A program made the position numbers and the translations under genes. This document shows, in pieces, positions 43,842 to 57,207 of a stretch of 64,000 bases of DNA (its first letter is position 1; every line of letters starts with the position of its first letter). The notes under the pieces were generated by a model. It did not search any database and had not been told where the DNA came from. It was given only the letters and a program-made list of their open reading frames with translations. This DNA is from Cacajao melanocephalus (taxonomy: Eukaryota; Chordata; Mammalia; Primates; Pitheciidae): the NCBI GenBank assembly GCA_963573385.1, contig CAUYLG010005303.1:1-64000 (forward strand), written 5' to 3'.

Positions 43842-44073
43842 GGCCAGGCTCATGCCTGTAATCCCAGCACTTTGGGAGGCCGCGGCAGGCAGATCATGAG
43901 GTCAGGAGATACAAAAAATTAGCTGGGTGTGGTGGCATGTCCCAGCTACTCAGGAGGCTGAGGCTGGAGAATTGCTGGAACCTGGGAGGCAGAGCTTGCA
44001 GTGAGCCGAGATCACATCACTGTACTCCAGCCTGGGCCACAGAGAGAGACTCCGTCTCAGGAAAAAAAAAAAA
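43842..44073 (+). mobile_element. Alu with internal deletion
   Basis: The left monomer jumps from gaggtcaggaga to tacaaaaaattagctggg, losing about 60 bases. A further short loss occurs after gtggcatg. Host motif agaagtta flanks it. Confidence 0.9.
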
Positions 44074-44404
44074 AGAAGTTATGCAAAAGAAGAAATCAAA
44101 ACTTATCAGTATAAGAAAACAAAAGAACACTAAAGAAGAGAGCAAGAGAAAAAAGAATTATCAACAAATAGAAAACAGTTGAAAAAATGGAAAATGGCAA
44201 TAGTAAATCTGTCCCTATCAATAATTACTTAAATTGTAAATGGTTTAAACTCCTCAATAAAAGGATACAGAATGGCTAAATGGGTAAAGAACAAAGATCC
44301 AACTCTGTGTTTTCCATGAGAAACACACTTTAGATCTGAATACATACATAAACTAAAAGGAAAGTAATGGAAAAAGATTTTCCATGCAAATGGTAACAAA
44401 CTCC

Positions 44405-44705
44405 CCCCCTTCATTTTCATGGGAGATGTGAAAATGTAGTTCAAATGGTACAAAGTAGCAGTTATGAAGGATGAATAAGTCTGGGGATCTAATGTACAGC
44501 ATGAGTACTATCATTGATAGTACTGTATTGTATACTGGAAATTTGTTAATAGAGTAGATTTCCGGAGCTCTTCCCACACACATAAATACAAAAGATAACT
44601 ATGTAGGAGATGGATTTGTTAATTTGCTTGACTCTAGTAATTATAAAAAACATTATGTTGTACACCTTAAATATATGCAGGAAAAAAAACAATAATTTAA
44701 AAAGT
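44405..44705 (+). mobile_element. L1MA/MB-like 3' UTR
   Basis: Matches ggtacaaagtagcagttatg, gatctaatgtacagcatgag, attgtatactggaaatttg and gttgtacaccttaaatatat. It follows an endonuclease piece directly, so a large internal part is missing or it is a second copy. Confidence 0.8.
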
Positions 44706-45516
44706 ACAGTTCAGTAGATAAATTATTAGAGAAAAAGAAATTGGTTAATTGCTAATAAATGCCAGATTTATTTTTATACTATCAGTTGGATTCCCTCCCT
44801 CCTTCTTTTTATATTTCTAAAATTCTCAGACCAGAAAAAGAAAGTTTTTGAATTACAAATCCTATTATAAACAACCCTTGATATACAGTAAGTTTTCATT
44901 AAATGTTTATGAGATGAATTGAAAAGTTGAATGAAAGATAAGGAAGATAAAAACTAGCACAACTGAAATAGTAGCAGGTTCTTTAGTACTTGACATCAAA
45001 GGACAATCATATTCTATATCTTTAATATAACATAAAATTATAATAAATCATATTATAGTTTAGCAATTAATGTTAATCCTGTCAAGGATGAGAGAAAGCA
45101 GAGAACTCATAGCAAAATTCCATTTGCATTAATGCTTTAATAAGAATTTGGAAAATAACAAACTTATGATGTGCTTTGAACTGCATTTTCCTACTTGGGA
45201 CCACTGCTTCAGACCACTTAAAAAAATATAACTATTTTGGGTCAGGGTCTCTAAAATCCTTTTGGAAACACTATCCTTAAAATAATGGAGTGAGATTTTT
45301 TTTAAATACCTGGGTAACAGTCCTCATGAACAGATTAAAATAAAATAAAGGCAAAAAAGTTATACTAGTAATTGTGTAAATCACAGTTTAAGACATCTGA
45401 TTATTCATTGTGTGGTAAGCACCACAGACCTATAGGTTTGGGAAACAGAAGGAGAAGACAACACAAGAGACAGAATTCTAGTCCTCAAAAAAGCATTCTT
45501 TTCTGAGGTTAAAATA
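44706..45516. other. No recognised feature
   Basis: AT-rich unique sequence of about 800 bases. Confidence 0.45.
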
Positions 45517-45528
45517 GAATAGATTTCA

Positions 45529-45834
<306 letters not shown>

Positions 45835-46129
45835 GAATAGATTTCAATTTCTGGACACAGAATGGTTAAAGTTCGACAATCTAAAACTATGTGAATATAA
45901 AAACAATTTACTTAGTGACTGAGTTACAAGTCAGCAAATATTGGGCTAGAGCATAGCATGGCATTAAACTCCGCTCTTCAGGTTAGGACTTCCTTAATTC
46001 TGAATCAGTCCAGAGACTTTAGTCACAGCCTAGGGTAAGCTATAGGCCAGGCATCACACCTTAGGGGCTAAATTAGGCAGAGTTGATATTCATCTGTTGT
46101 CACTGGTACAGCTGCTGATTGTGATCATT

Positions 46130-46550
46130 CTTATGTCCTGCCTAGATCCTGTTCAACAAAGGATTTATTTCAGATGCTGAAGGTGCTCCAGGCCAACAGC
46201 TTTCATTTCTTACTCCTCTGATGGATTGCCTCAGTGGCAGAGGATTGCCTTGCTCAAGAGCAAGACTCTTCCCACATTCAATGAATGATGCATGTCAGAG
46301 TAGAATGGCCTGGCCATCTTGGTCTCATAGGAAACAATTATAAAGGAGCATTCCAGCTCTGGAACTCTTCATGGAGCCATTTGAGGCTGACACCCAGCCT
46401 GCTTTGCCGCTCAACTTCTCTCTCTGCCCATTCTTGCTTCCTTTCTCTCTCTTCTACAGATATTGATCCTAGTGGCACCCCTTAATAAATGTCCTACATG
46501 CGAATTTCCATCTCCAGGGTCTACCTTCCTAGAAGATCCCACTGTGCCAT
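46130..46550 (+). mobile_element. Probable LTR relic with AATAAA
   Basis: The stretch ttgaggctgacacccagcct, cctttctctctcttctacag and an AATAAA at 46484-46489 resembles a mammalian ERV LTR of class III type. I could not fix the family or both ends. No viral gene is visible beside it. Confidence 0.4.
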
Positions 46551-48199
46551 AGGTTTTTAAACACTAAAAATACTTCCATGCTAGCTGGTAAAAAGCTAAT
46601 TACCCATGCCTCTAAGTGCTTCACTTACCAAAATCCCTCCCCAACCCCTTCCCTGGGACTTTCTGCACCTTTCTATGATCCCATAACTAAAAGAGTGATG
46701 TCTAGCCTAACAGAGATATGCTCCAGGACCCTGTTATGGTGCACAAGTCTGGTTCCTTCTAACTGTTTGGTGCCCATGCAATAACTGTTATTTAATGTTT
46801 TCAACATGACCTTGGTATATTGAAGCCAAGTGAGTAGCAAAAATGGTTGAAGCACCCTGAAAAGGGACTGTGAAAAAGTAGATAATGTTTGCCCCACCCA
46901 AAAGGGGCAGCAGCTACTTGAGTCTAGCCAACTGTTCAAAGAATGCAGGCCCAGGATTGTACCAATAGCTAAAAAAAAGCAGGACACAAAAGTTTGTTGT
47001 TGTTGTTAAACTCTTCAAATTTTAAAAAATAACCAACTCAACTTCATGAAAATGTGGTGTGGGCCAAACCACATGCCTTTGAGCTAGATTTGGCTCACAG
47101 GTATCCGTTCATGACCTCTGTGATAAGATGTCTCTGGTCTACATGGCCCTAGGAGGCCAGTTCCAGAAGGACATTTGGAAGCTTGCTGGTTTTTAAAGTT
47201 TCTGCCTAATCTGACATCTGTGGAAATGTGGAACCACCTGCAATTTATGCACCCAATCAGAAGACCAGGCTAGGGTCAAGAAGTTTAACTTAAAACTAAT
47301 CTCAGATAGTCACTTCTTCCAGTAAGGTATTAACCAAGCTTACACGAAAGCTATTGATCTAATAGAGAATAGCTTCATCCACGGCTCCTAGCAAAATGGT
47401 CATGTAAAGAGCTCAATATTTCAACTTTATAATTTTTTTCTAACTATGAAGTGGAGTAACCCAAAGCTTTGAAATGGTTCCAGATAATATGACCTTAAAT
47501 GAAGTAGAGCTCCCCTGAGAAGCTCCAGCCTATAGATGCTTTTCATATTTTATATTCATATTTGCATCCTCCATGGACATCTATTTTAACTTTTTTCCTT
47601 TAAAAATGTTCTCAAGTAACTTGTCGTTTTCAGAAAGAATGGTTTTAAAACCCTTTGGCTGTGTGTATTACAAATTTGCAATCCAATATAAAGAAATACA
47701 TTTCTTGAAGAAAATAAGACAAAGAAAATTCTAGAACTATAGGCAGAAGGAGGGTCTGATAAATTGCAGATGCAAACATAAAGACAGTTCCAGGGGCTCA
47801 TAGCCATTTATGTACACTAAATTAACTTTAAAACTGAAAAGCAGTGGGCAGTAACTTAGATGATAAAAGATTAATTCTCCTGGCTGAAGGTATGTTGCTT
47901 TTTCAATTTACCTTTTGGAATGGAACAGAATAAATATGAAGACTACTGTTTTGGCAGTGAGAAAACATTCCTTTTAAGAACATGTTGAGGACAAGCCCTG
48001 AAAGACCACAGTGTTGAAATAGGAGGCAAGGGGAAAGCCTCAAGCCCTACCCAGCAGCCTGTGCACTAACTTGGGAAATTTCACCCATTATTCCCAGGAA
48101 ATGAAGTGGTGTCCAGAGGTGTTTTCTTAATTCTTTCAAAAACACAAATCCCTGCTCATTTTAAGTTCTTGCTATTACTGAAAGGAAAAATTGGAAACT
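46551..48199. other. No firm feature; possible old repeat at 47000-47125
   Basis: Mostly unrecognised. The phrase gtggtgtgggccaaaccaca, followed by gatttggctcacagg, recalls the end of an old hAT-type element, but I cannot assign it. The antisense 104-residue frame at 46673-46987 shows no domain. Confidence 0.35.
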
Positions 48200-48640
48200 C
48201 CTTAGCATGGCATAAAATGCCCTCAACAACCTGGCCCTGAATCTCCCCTTCCTCCATTCTTATTTCTAATTCCTGTCTGCCTACTACCTAGGTACCCAAG
48301 AAGTCACCTGAACAATACTTACACACATTATGCTTTCTCACATTCCTACACTTTGTCTGCCTTGCTTCCTTTACCAGGAATGTCCTCTCTCTCATCTTTC
48401 CCCTCCCACCTCACTGCTACCTGATCAGTCTTCTCTTGTCATCATTAAAGACCTAACTTCTTATTTGGTCATCATTAAAGACCCGATTCAAGTCGTGTCT
48501 TCCTTTCTTTCTTTCTTCAGTATTCTCTGACTCATTTCTGATCTATAAAAATTTCTCCTTCATTTCTGCATAGTAACTATTTTATGCTTGAATCCCTCCA
48601 AGAAAAATGTTACCCAGATTGTCTTGAAACACTCAGTATG
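48200..48640 (+). mobile_element. L2 LINE relic, sense, with a 30-bp repeat
   Basis: L2 3' landmarks: ccttagcatggcataaaatg, cctcaacaacctggccctga, ttaccaggaatgtcctctct. Inside it gtcatcattaaagacc is repeated at 48438-48453 and 48468-48483. Confidence 0.75.
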
Positions 48641-50224
48641 CCCTTCCTAACACCCAGCAGTGGTGGAATTCTCAGTGACTATATCACTGAATTTCTTACT
48701 TAGTAGTGGATACGGCAGGAGAGAGCTGGCAGTCATTTCACTACCACTCTGCTCTCAGTACCTCCCAGCCCCCTGGATGCAGGGAGTTGTACCATCCAGT
48801 ACTGACAAATGAAGCTGACTGTCAGTCATAGATACTAGGACCTGAATATAAGCAAGCCATTCAGCACAACTCAGTCTGTCTTCAGGCTGATAGTTTCCCT
48901 GGCTACTGAAAGAGACTTGGAAGCAATACTGTAGGACTTAGTAAGTCTTTCCTCGACACTGGCACTGAAACCATAGATGCCAGTCTTGGCACCTTTCAGA
49001 ACAAAACCTGAGAAGTATTTCTAGGCTGTTCTTATCTAGTAGTGTACCAGATCTAGCTCTTGCCAACTTATGGATCTTTGAATTTTCAGAAATTCCATAA
49101 GCCAATTACTAACATGGCCTTTATTAAACATAAAATTATATCAACTTAAAATTAAATTACATTAAAAACAAATGTGATAAAACACTGAAAATCTGTCACT
49201 TCATAATCATTTTATTATTTAATAATTATCTATGTTCTTGAGGTTATTTATGTCTCATCACGTATCTGTATGGCTAAAATACTATATAACAGTGGGCTAC
49301 TATGCCTCTCTTCCAAACTCTACTTTCAATCACATTGGTAACTTAAAGTTGGTCATGTTGGGAGTATTTACACCATGGAAACTAGTAAAATCCAACATCA
49401 GAGCCTCCCTTCAACCCAGCACTGTTAAACATTTATAAGCACACCACTGATAATAGTACTTCTCAATCAGCCTTGAGTAAACACGATCTGCACCCTGGTC
49501 ATCACCCAGCCATTCCTAACCATCCTCCACTATGTCCTGTAGTGATATCACTGGCCAGCCTTATGGGTCTTACAGGTTGAAGTAGAATAGGTTACTAGCA
49601 GAGTGGGCTGTGATGCTTATAGGATACCGTCTCAGTGAGGCTTCTGAGCTGAGAGTGAAGGACTATTTTGCTCAAGACTGATCTATTCTTGGAAGCTGGC
49701 ATCCAAGAAAAAGGAACTGGCTTCCTGACAAGTGCTATGGAAGAGTTCTAACCCAATCCTTAAGGCAATCAATTCCGTTCAACCTGAAGGCTTGGACCCC
49801 AGTCCCTCAATCATACCAGGAGAGCTGATAATACCTGCAACCACAAAAACTGAACTGGCAAGATGAGCCTGGCATCAAAGTTCCAACATAACATATTTTT
49901 ATTGTATCCTGGTTTGCAATGACACCAGGGGAGGAGCCAATGCTGTACCAGATAGGTAACTTAAAAATCCCACAGTCTAAGGGCTCTGGTGCTCCAGGAC
50001 TATTCATGTGCTGCACTAGAGTGTGAAAAGGCAGAGCAGTTGCACATCTGCTTCTGCCGCTGTTTTCATGGGTTTCCTCAATGACTGCTACTCCAGCAGT
50101 CATTTGGCTACTGTCCTTTTTCATAAAACATTTTCAAAGCAATTTATATGTATTTCATTTATTTACTTGCCTGTGGGTTTTTTTTTTTTTTCCCCATTTT
50201 CGTTGGAGGCAGGAACCCATTTCA
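48641..50224. other. No recognised feature
   Basis: About 1.6 kb, Alu-free and without a recognised repeat or coding exon. Confidence 0.45.
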
Positions 50225-50330
50225 TCATTCAACACATTATGAAGCACCTACTCTGTGCTGTATACTGTGGTATGTTCTGCACACAGTGATGACAAAGGCA
50301 GACCTGGTGAGGTGTGGCCAAGAAGTTGCT
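50225..50330 (-). mobile_element. Short L2 3'-end relic, antisense
   Basis: Pattern cattcaacacattatgaagc, acctactctgtgctgtatac matches the antisense L2 or MIR end. Confidence 0.5.
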
Positions 50331-53300
50331 GATATAGAGAATTAATTTTAATTGGAACAGATACAAAAAATAACTACCATTCACAGATTCTTCTTCATAC
50401 CCTGACCTGCATATGCCAATAGGCCTATTTCTATATATACCACTAGAACTTTCTCTAATTGGTCTCTCAGACTGTATAGTTTCTCCCTTTTAATTTATTT
50501 TAGAAACTGAAGTGAGAGTCCTTCCTTCATTGGAAATGGTTACTCCACTTTTCAAGAACAACCATCCCTCAGCTGCTGCTTCAATCAAATGAAAACATAT
50601 TAAAGCAATGAGGTGCAGTACCACGTCAGGCAGATCTCCTTACTGTGCTCAGGACATCACTCACTCACTCCACAGCTGCATCTTTATTGCAGCCGATCTC
50701 TCACACAAAGCACCCGCCTCTCCAGCAACCCACTTCCTTTCCCTCCTAATCTCCACTTAAGACCCATTTCATTAATGAAACCTGATACAGTTACCCTGCT
50801 TGTTCTGCACCACTCCAGGTACTCAAGTAGTCCCTCTCAATTGGATCAAGTATCTTCTTTTCTCACTTACTCATTCATCCCCACTGGCAATTGAATACAC
50901 AACAAAACATATTAACAAATGCACAATAAAATATATTAAGAAAAATAAATCAGAACAAAGGAAAAATGAGACTTGAGAAATAAGATAATGCCAGGGAAAA
51001 TCTTACATAGAAATAATGACATCAGGTCTTGAAAAATTTATAATAATTTGGATTGTCAGCTCTTGTCTTCCTGGTGGCCAAAGCAGACCAGAAAGCATAG
51101 TTGTAAAATTTATAGTGGCCGTAAGATACAAACACACCTAATTCTGAGGAGAAGTATAGTTTTTACTGTAGCATTGAGTATTTCTCCCACAGATGTACCA
51201 TTTTGCCCAAGGATCATTATAAAATGAAACAGTGTATTCTACATCATTGTTAAACTTATAATAAAACATTTCATAGGGCTACTTCTTATAAAGTGCAAAT
51301 CAGCAGAGCCAGTTCTCCAAGGTGAGTAATAAAAGACTAAGCAAAACCAAGTGGTTAATAAACACACGCCAGCCTCTGTCTAAATTCATGTATTTTTAGT
51401 ATTATTGTAGGAAGCACTGTTAAACTAGAATTTAGCATTATCTATTCATATTTATGTTGGGCCTTAGAGTGTAAGTTTTTAGATGTTAGGGACTGTGTTA
51501 TGAATATATATTATATTGGTGAGTTCACAAAGTCAAACTATTATTATGATAATATTAAAGTACTATTTGCCTCTTTCAAACTCATTCTTCATGGGCATAC
51601 CTTGGAGTTTTCCAGAGCCTACAAGATGTGATAATATTCTGACAGCTAATGTGTTGTTTTAAAATTTTCTTAGTTTTACTTTCTAAGACAGTAAGTATCA
51701 ATAACAAAACTCCACATAAACAAAAGCTTTTTGGTGTCTTTAATAATCTGTAAGAATATATAAGGGACCCACAAGACAAAATAAAAGTCTCAGAACTGCT
51801 GTTCTCTGTAGGTTACCACGTAAGTATAGAAAAGTGTTTTACATGTTATAACGCTTGTATTCTAAGGACTTATTTTTACTAAAGTATGCATTCTAAAGAG
51901 AGTCCACAGTTGGCACTGCTGTATCAGTGGCTAGGAAGAAAAAGTCAGCATTAAACATAGCACTAGTAATGACATTATTTTAATAATATAACCAATTAAT
52001 CTTCGCGTTTTAAGAAAGATGCAAGGAAAGCATGAAGAAAAATGCTGCAAAAAAGTGACAGGAAGGGTTGGGATTATTTAAACCAAAACTGTTTTCCAAA
52101 CTAAGGACTGCATCAACCTGTGCTGAAGTGAGAGTGGTGATGAAGGGTGGAGTTATTTAGATCTAAGAATCCATGTCACCTACAAGTATGTGTTGTCTAA
52201 TATCTCAATAAAAGCATAAATGAAAGTATAAGATGTGAGGGCTTTTGTACTTTTATCAACAGAAGTTGATACTAAAAGGGGTCACATTTGAAAAGTTTGG
52301 GAACTGCTGGTCTAGAAGTCAAGGAGGCTAAAGTGATAGAATACACATAGATATGAGATATTTTCATGAGTACATTGCTGATAAACTGTAGACAAAATTC
52401 ATGAAGAGCCATTTAGGTAAGATATATAGAAAAATTCTCCAATGGCAAGAATTTTCAAATAGAAACAAGTCATGTGGGCAGGGCAATGGATTTATTTTCA
52501 TATTCTAAGGATGGCTGAGGGACAATCTTGGGTGGCAGTGAGGTGGGAGGGAAGTTGAACTAGATAAATGACTCTTCATTCTAAGGTTCTGTTTATTATT
52601 CTGTTCCCTTTTCATCTTTCAACTTTAAAACTCTGTTTCAGAAATCAGTATCTGAATTCCCAACCGAGAAGATTCATCACCATTTCAGAGCCTCAAGAAT
52701 AGTTATTAGCATACTCAATTCAAATGAGGAAGTTAGGTTTAGATCAAGTATCTGAAATCACTATATATTTCTAGTTAAGGACATTTCCCCGCAAGTGAAA
52801 AATGTGTATGATCTCTCAGGGCCTCACTCTAAATTCCAGTTCTAGGCTATACATTTCAGTGCACTGCCTTCATATGAGCCCTCAACAGCACAGGTGGCCT
52901 CCTTAGGAGGTACCTTTACCAACAGAAAGTCTAAGACCCAATTAGGGAAGAAAGACAGCACCAACAGTGCCTCATACTTCTTCAGTTGCCCAGTGATCAG
53001 CATAGGGCCCTTGAATATAGGCAGGGCTCTATAAATGCTCACCAAATTAGGTAAATGTGTTTATTTGTACAAAAATAGTGACTTTGACATCAACATTTAC
53101 ATGTAAGAACCTTTAAGAGACAGTTCCCATTGGCTTAATGCCCCATATCCTAAGGAAAACATAGAAAGCAAAATAAAACAAAAAACTGTATCTACTCATT
53201 AAACGAGCATTTATTAATTGCTTACTTTACACAAAGCACTTTGTTAAATGCAATGTAGATTTATAAGATGTAGTACCTGACACAAGGCTTTTGCATCCAA

Positions 53301-53361
53301 GAAAATGATAAGGAATCACACAGCTGAAAATTTTAGTCCTATATTGATTATTATAAGGCTT
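50331..53361. other. No recognised feature
   Basis: About 3 kb with no Alu or L1. A stretch at 50600-50880 is pyrimidine-rich and may be a weak L2 relic. No exon called. Confidence 0.4.
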
Positions 53362-53381
53362 AAAAAAATCTATTATTGGAA

Positions 53382-53666
53382 GCCGGGCACAGTGGCTCAC
53401 GCCTGTAATCCCAGCACTTTGGGAGGGCAAGGTGGGTAAATCACTTTAGGTTGGGAGTTCAAGACCAGCCTGACCAACATGGCGAAACCCCATCTTTACT
53501 AAAAATACAAAAAATTAGCCAGGTGTCGTGGCACGCACCTGTAATCCCAGCTACTCAGGAGACTGAGGCAGAAGAATTGCTTGAACCTGGGAAGTGGAAG
53601 TTGCAGTGAGCTGAGATCATGCCATTGCACTCTACCTGGGCAACAAGAGTGCAACTCCAGCTCAAA
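53382..53666 (+). mobile_element. Alu, with 17-bp TSD
   Basis: Complete Alu. aaaaaatctattattgg lies at about 53363-53379 and again at 53667-53683. The short A-tail merges with the second copy. Confidence 0.97.
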
Positions 53667-53724
53667 AAAAAAATCTATTATTGGAAACAAGTAATACTTG
53701 CATAATTAACTAGCACTTTCATAG

Positions 53725-54578
53725 GAATGAAGTCCCTGAACAGACACTTTTCAAAAGAAGTCATACACATGGTCAATAAGCATATGAAAAAATACTCAAG
53801 ATCACTATTCACTACAGAAATGCAAATCAAAACCACAATGAATACCATCTCACACCAGTCAGAATGGCTATTATTAAAAACTCAAAAAATAATAGATGCT
53901 GGCAAGGTTGCAGAGAAAAGAGAATGTTTATACTGCTTGTAGGAATGTAAACTAGTTGACCCACTGGGGAAAGCAGGATGAAAATTTCTCAAATAACTTA
54001 AAACAGTACTGCTATTTTACCCAACAATTCCATTATTGGGTATATATCCAAAGAATATAAACCATATTTATTGTTCTACCATAAAGACACAACACACACA
54101 ACACACATATATTCATTGCGGACTATTCACAATAACAAAGACATGGGATAAACCTAAATGCCCATCAACAGTAGACTGGATAAAGAAAGTGTGATACATA
54201 TACCCCATGGAATACTATGCAGCCATAAACAAATGAGATCATATCCTTTGCAGCCACACGGATGATGCTGGATGCCATTATCCTAAGCAAACTAACACAG
54301 GAACAGAAAATTAAACACTGTTCTCACTTATAAGTGGAAGCTAAACACTGAGTACTGAGTACACATGGACACAAGGGAATAATAGACACTGGTATTCACT
54401 TGGGGGTGGAGGATGGGAGCCAGGTGAGGTCATAAAAACTAACCTATTGGAAACCATGTCTATTACTTGGGTGATGAAATCATTTATGCCCCAAACTCTC
54501 ATAATATCCAATTTATCTATATAACAAGCCTGCACATGTACCTCTGAAACTAAAATAAAAGTTAAATAAAAAAAAAAC
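53725..54578 (+). mobile_element. L1 3' end (L1MA/PB-like), 5'-truncated
   Basis: Runs from late ORF2 (gacacttttcaaaagaagtc, aaatgcaaatcaaaaccaca) to the 3' end (cctgcacatgtacctctgaa) and an A-rich tail. ORF2 is broken. Confidence 0.92.
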
Positions 54579-54940
54579 ATGGGAGGGGTTAGGTTTAAGA
54601 TGGCGGATGGGGCAGAACTAGCTTGCAGCACCCACTTGGCACACAGAGCAACGTGTGAAGACTCATATCATGAACTTTTGCTCCAAGTACCACCATAGCA
54701 ACATACTAGGAAAGCTAAGAGAATCCAGAGACCCTTTAAAGGAACTGGATTGCTGCTGCCGGTTCCCTGAAACACTGGAAAACTATGAATCTGCTTGTTT
54801 TCTCAGTGGGGAGGCTGGTGGTCTGGGGCAAGTTCTCAGCCCTGGTCACTGGCTGCCTGGAAATAGACTTGCTGCTGTTAGGGGGGCACAGTGGGAGTGA
54901 GACCAGCCTTTGGACTGTTGTTCCTCTATTAAAATGTACA
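54579..54940 (+). mobile_element. L1 5' UTR fragment
   Basis: Starts at gggaggggttaggtttaaga and contains aagatggcgg at 54597-54606, the YY1-type site found near L1 5' ends. Continues with ctggtggtctggggcaagtt. It stops near 54940; no ORF1 follows. Confidence 0.75.
54597..54606 (+). promoter_or_regulatory. YY1-type motif in the L1 5' UTR
   Basis: aagatggcgg is a YY1 core within the first 30 bases of the L1 5' UTR fragment, where YY1 guides L1 transcription start in known copies. Activity here is unknown. Confidence 0.5.
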
Positions 54941-56764
54941 TATCCCTGAGAGAGTTAACACATTCATAATACTCAATTAGTCATACCTCAGCACAAACTA
55001 GTTTATCTGTTTCTTTCCATGGCCATCAGTTTAAGACACAAACACATGCTGAGGTGGGAGGGAAAGGTCAAAGGCTGGAGCTCTTTGGGGAGGGGCAGGC
55101 AGGTGAGGAAGCTGCACAGGGATTCCGTGGTAGCAAGGACAGTAGGCAAGTGCTGAGTCTGAGGGGCATGGGAAGGGTCTGGAGACGGGAGGCAGAACCT
55201 CACAGAGAGAGTTGTGGAGGCCTTTAGATGCTGAAAACCTTGGCAACTGCATGATACTCTCTAGACAGCACATCCGCTGATTAACGGGACAGTTGTTGAT
55301 AGATTTCCTCACCCCTGCGGGATAGTGGGAAATACCAGCTTTCCTTCCTTACCTTCCATCCCTTCCAATTGCAGCTATAAGAACTAGCTTACTTTTAATA
55401 ACAGTCTAACAGTTTAAAAACCAAAGATCCTACCTGCTTGTTCTGAAAGAGAAAATCAGACTGGAGAATGACAGAACAAAATCCATGAGAGCTAGTTGTC
55501 TCAGACAGGGTCAAAAGTTCACTTCTTGAACCTAGCCGCTGCCACCCCTTTGATGACCAAATGCGGAAAGCGTCTGCTCCATTTCTGGGCATTATCAGTG
55601 CTGTCAGCCGCCTGCATAGCTCCTACAGGCAACCCTTGACTATGTCACAGCTGTTTCCTCGCCTGCCAAAACCGCTTAAACTTGCAGGGTTCCCTGCATT
55701 CTTTTTAATCAGGGCTGGAAGCTAAAGCTAACGGTAAATGATTCAGCTCAAGTGTTTTTAATTTTGATTGCAGAAGCGTACATTTGCCTAACGTGGAATG
55801 CTTCTACACAGAGTTCCCTTTTAAAGATTGTGAGGTGGGTGGCCAACAGGGAGTTCTCTCCTGCTCAGATTTTACTGCGCTGAACTGAAAAACAATTTGC
55901 TAGGCTTACATCAGGAAAATCAACTGTAGTCCCTATAACAAATGCACAGTTGGATAAAGAAATTCAAAAGGGAAAGCAAGCAGTCATTTTACTTCTGTGC
56001 ACCTTGTTCCAGCCTCACCAGCTCAGAAACACAACCATGTTTCTGAGCCTGAAGATCCATTCAAAGTCACCTGTTAGAATGTCAATAAGCATGTATTTAT
56101 CATTATGAGTAACACTGCTTGTTAATATCAAGATGATCTCTTTTTAAGGCTGCTCTACAGTCACATTTCTCACAGGAGAGTTTAAGTGGCAAAAACCAGA
56201 TAATTGGTTGTGATAGAACACTTTTTAACATCCTCCAGTTAGTGAGCAATCTGAATATGTGGCAAAACCGAATGATCTGTGGTTGCTTTTGATGACCAAA
56301 TGCAACCAAATTTAAGTGGCTTTTGAATATTGGATGCTGTTTGCATTTTCTTGATTCACATCTCTCTTATGCTGCCAACACAGCAGTCTTCCACACGATA
56401 AAGGCCAATAAGCAATGGAAGAAACAAAATTTTAAAAATCACACTGAGTAGCTGAGTAGAAAACACTAGTTTTAAAAACTTTCCCTGGCAGAAACATTTC
56501 TCCTTCCCTTCTTATTTTAATCCTTAATCTCTAAATGGTTATAGGTAAACTGTCCTGAAATCTTTTTTTAATTATTAGTATTTTGAAACACTACATTCAA
56601 AAGTAGAAGTTGTCTATTGCTTACTACTTTGACCAACTGCTTAGTGTGTGTTCAGAACACAAAAGCATATTCATATATGTACTTGCCCAGCTATAATTGA
56701 GAGTAAAGAGCAATTACTTCTCACTTATTCTCACCTTCTCATTTTATATGTCCCTCATCCTTTT
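54941..56764. other. Unrecognised sequence, with a block rich in CpG for this window
   Basis: No repeat recognised. 55530-55740 keeps about ten CpGs in otherwise CpG-poor DNA. I could not place an exon; no frame shows a domain. Confidence 0.4.
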
Positions 56765-56830
56765 CAGTGAAGCTAGGATGATGCCAGGCACACAGTATGC
56801 TCCCCATAAGCATTTATGAAGGAGTAAATG
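56765..56830 (+). mobile_element. Short L2/MIR 3'-end relic
   Basis: atgccaggcacacagtatgc followed by agcatttatgaaggagtaaa fits the ends of L2 or MIR. Confidence 0.45.
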
Positions 56831-57189
56831 AAATAACTAATGTTGCCTCTCTCCTCTCCAGCTTCCCAATGACTTACTGCAGACCCCTGGGGTCCCAAAG
56901 ACATTCACCAGTGTTTTCACCTCCATATGGCCCTCTTTGGCTGTGAATTTCTCACTGCCATCCCTGTCTACTTGAACTGAATGGTCTTTATTTCACTAGG
57001 TCTTTCCATGTAATGGTAACCCATCTGATGATTTGCTACATCAAGATTGTAATTTTAAGATGTGTTACTTAACCCAAGCATAATAACTTGACTCAAAGAA
57101 ATCACCTCCATATTAAACATCACTCATGGAAGCCTCTTAGTCCTCTTATATGTTGCACAAATGGCCTTTTAATTATTCACAATGTACTA
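56831..57189. other. No recognised feature
   Basis: Unique spacer before the Alu at 57208. Confidence 0.45.
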
Positions 57190-57207
57190 AAAGAAAAAGG
57201 CCAAGTT

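Noticed and set aside
46673..46987. 104-residue antisense frame
   Set aside because: No domain and no coding context; adjacent to repeat relics.
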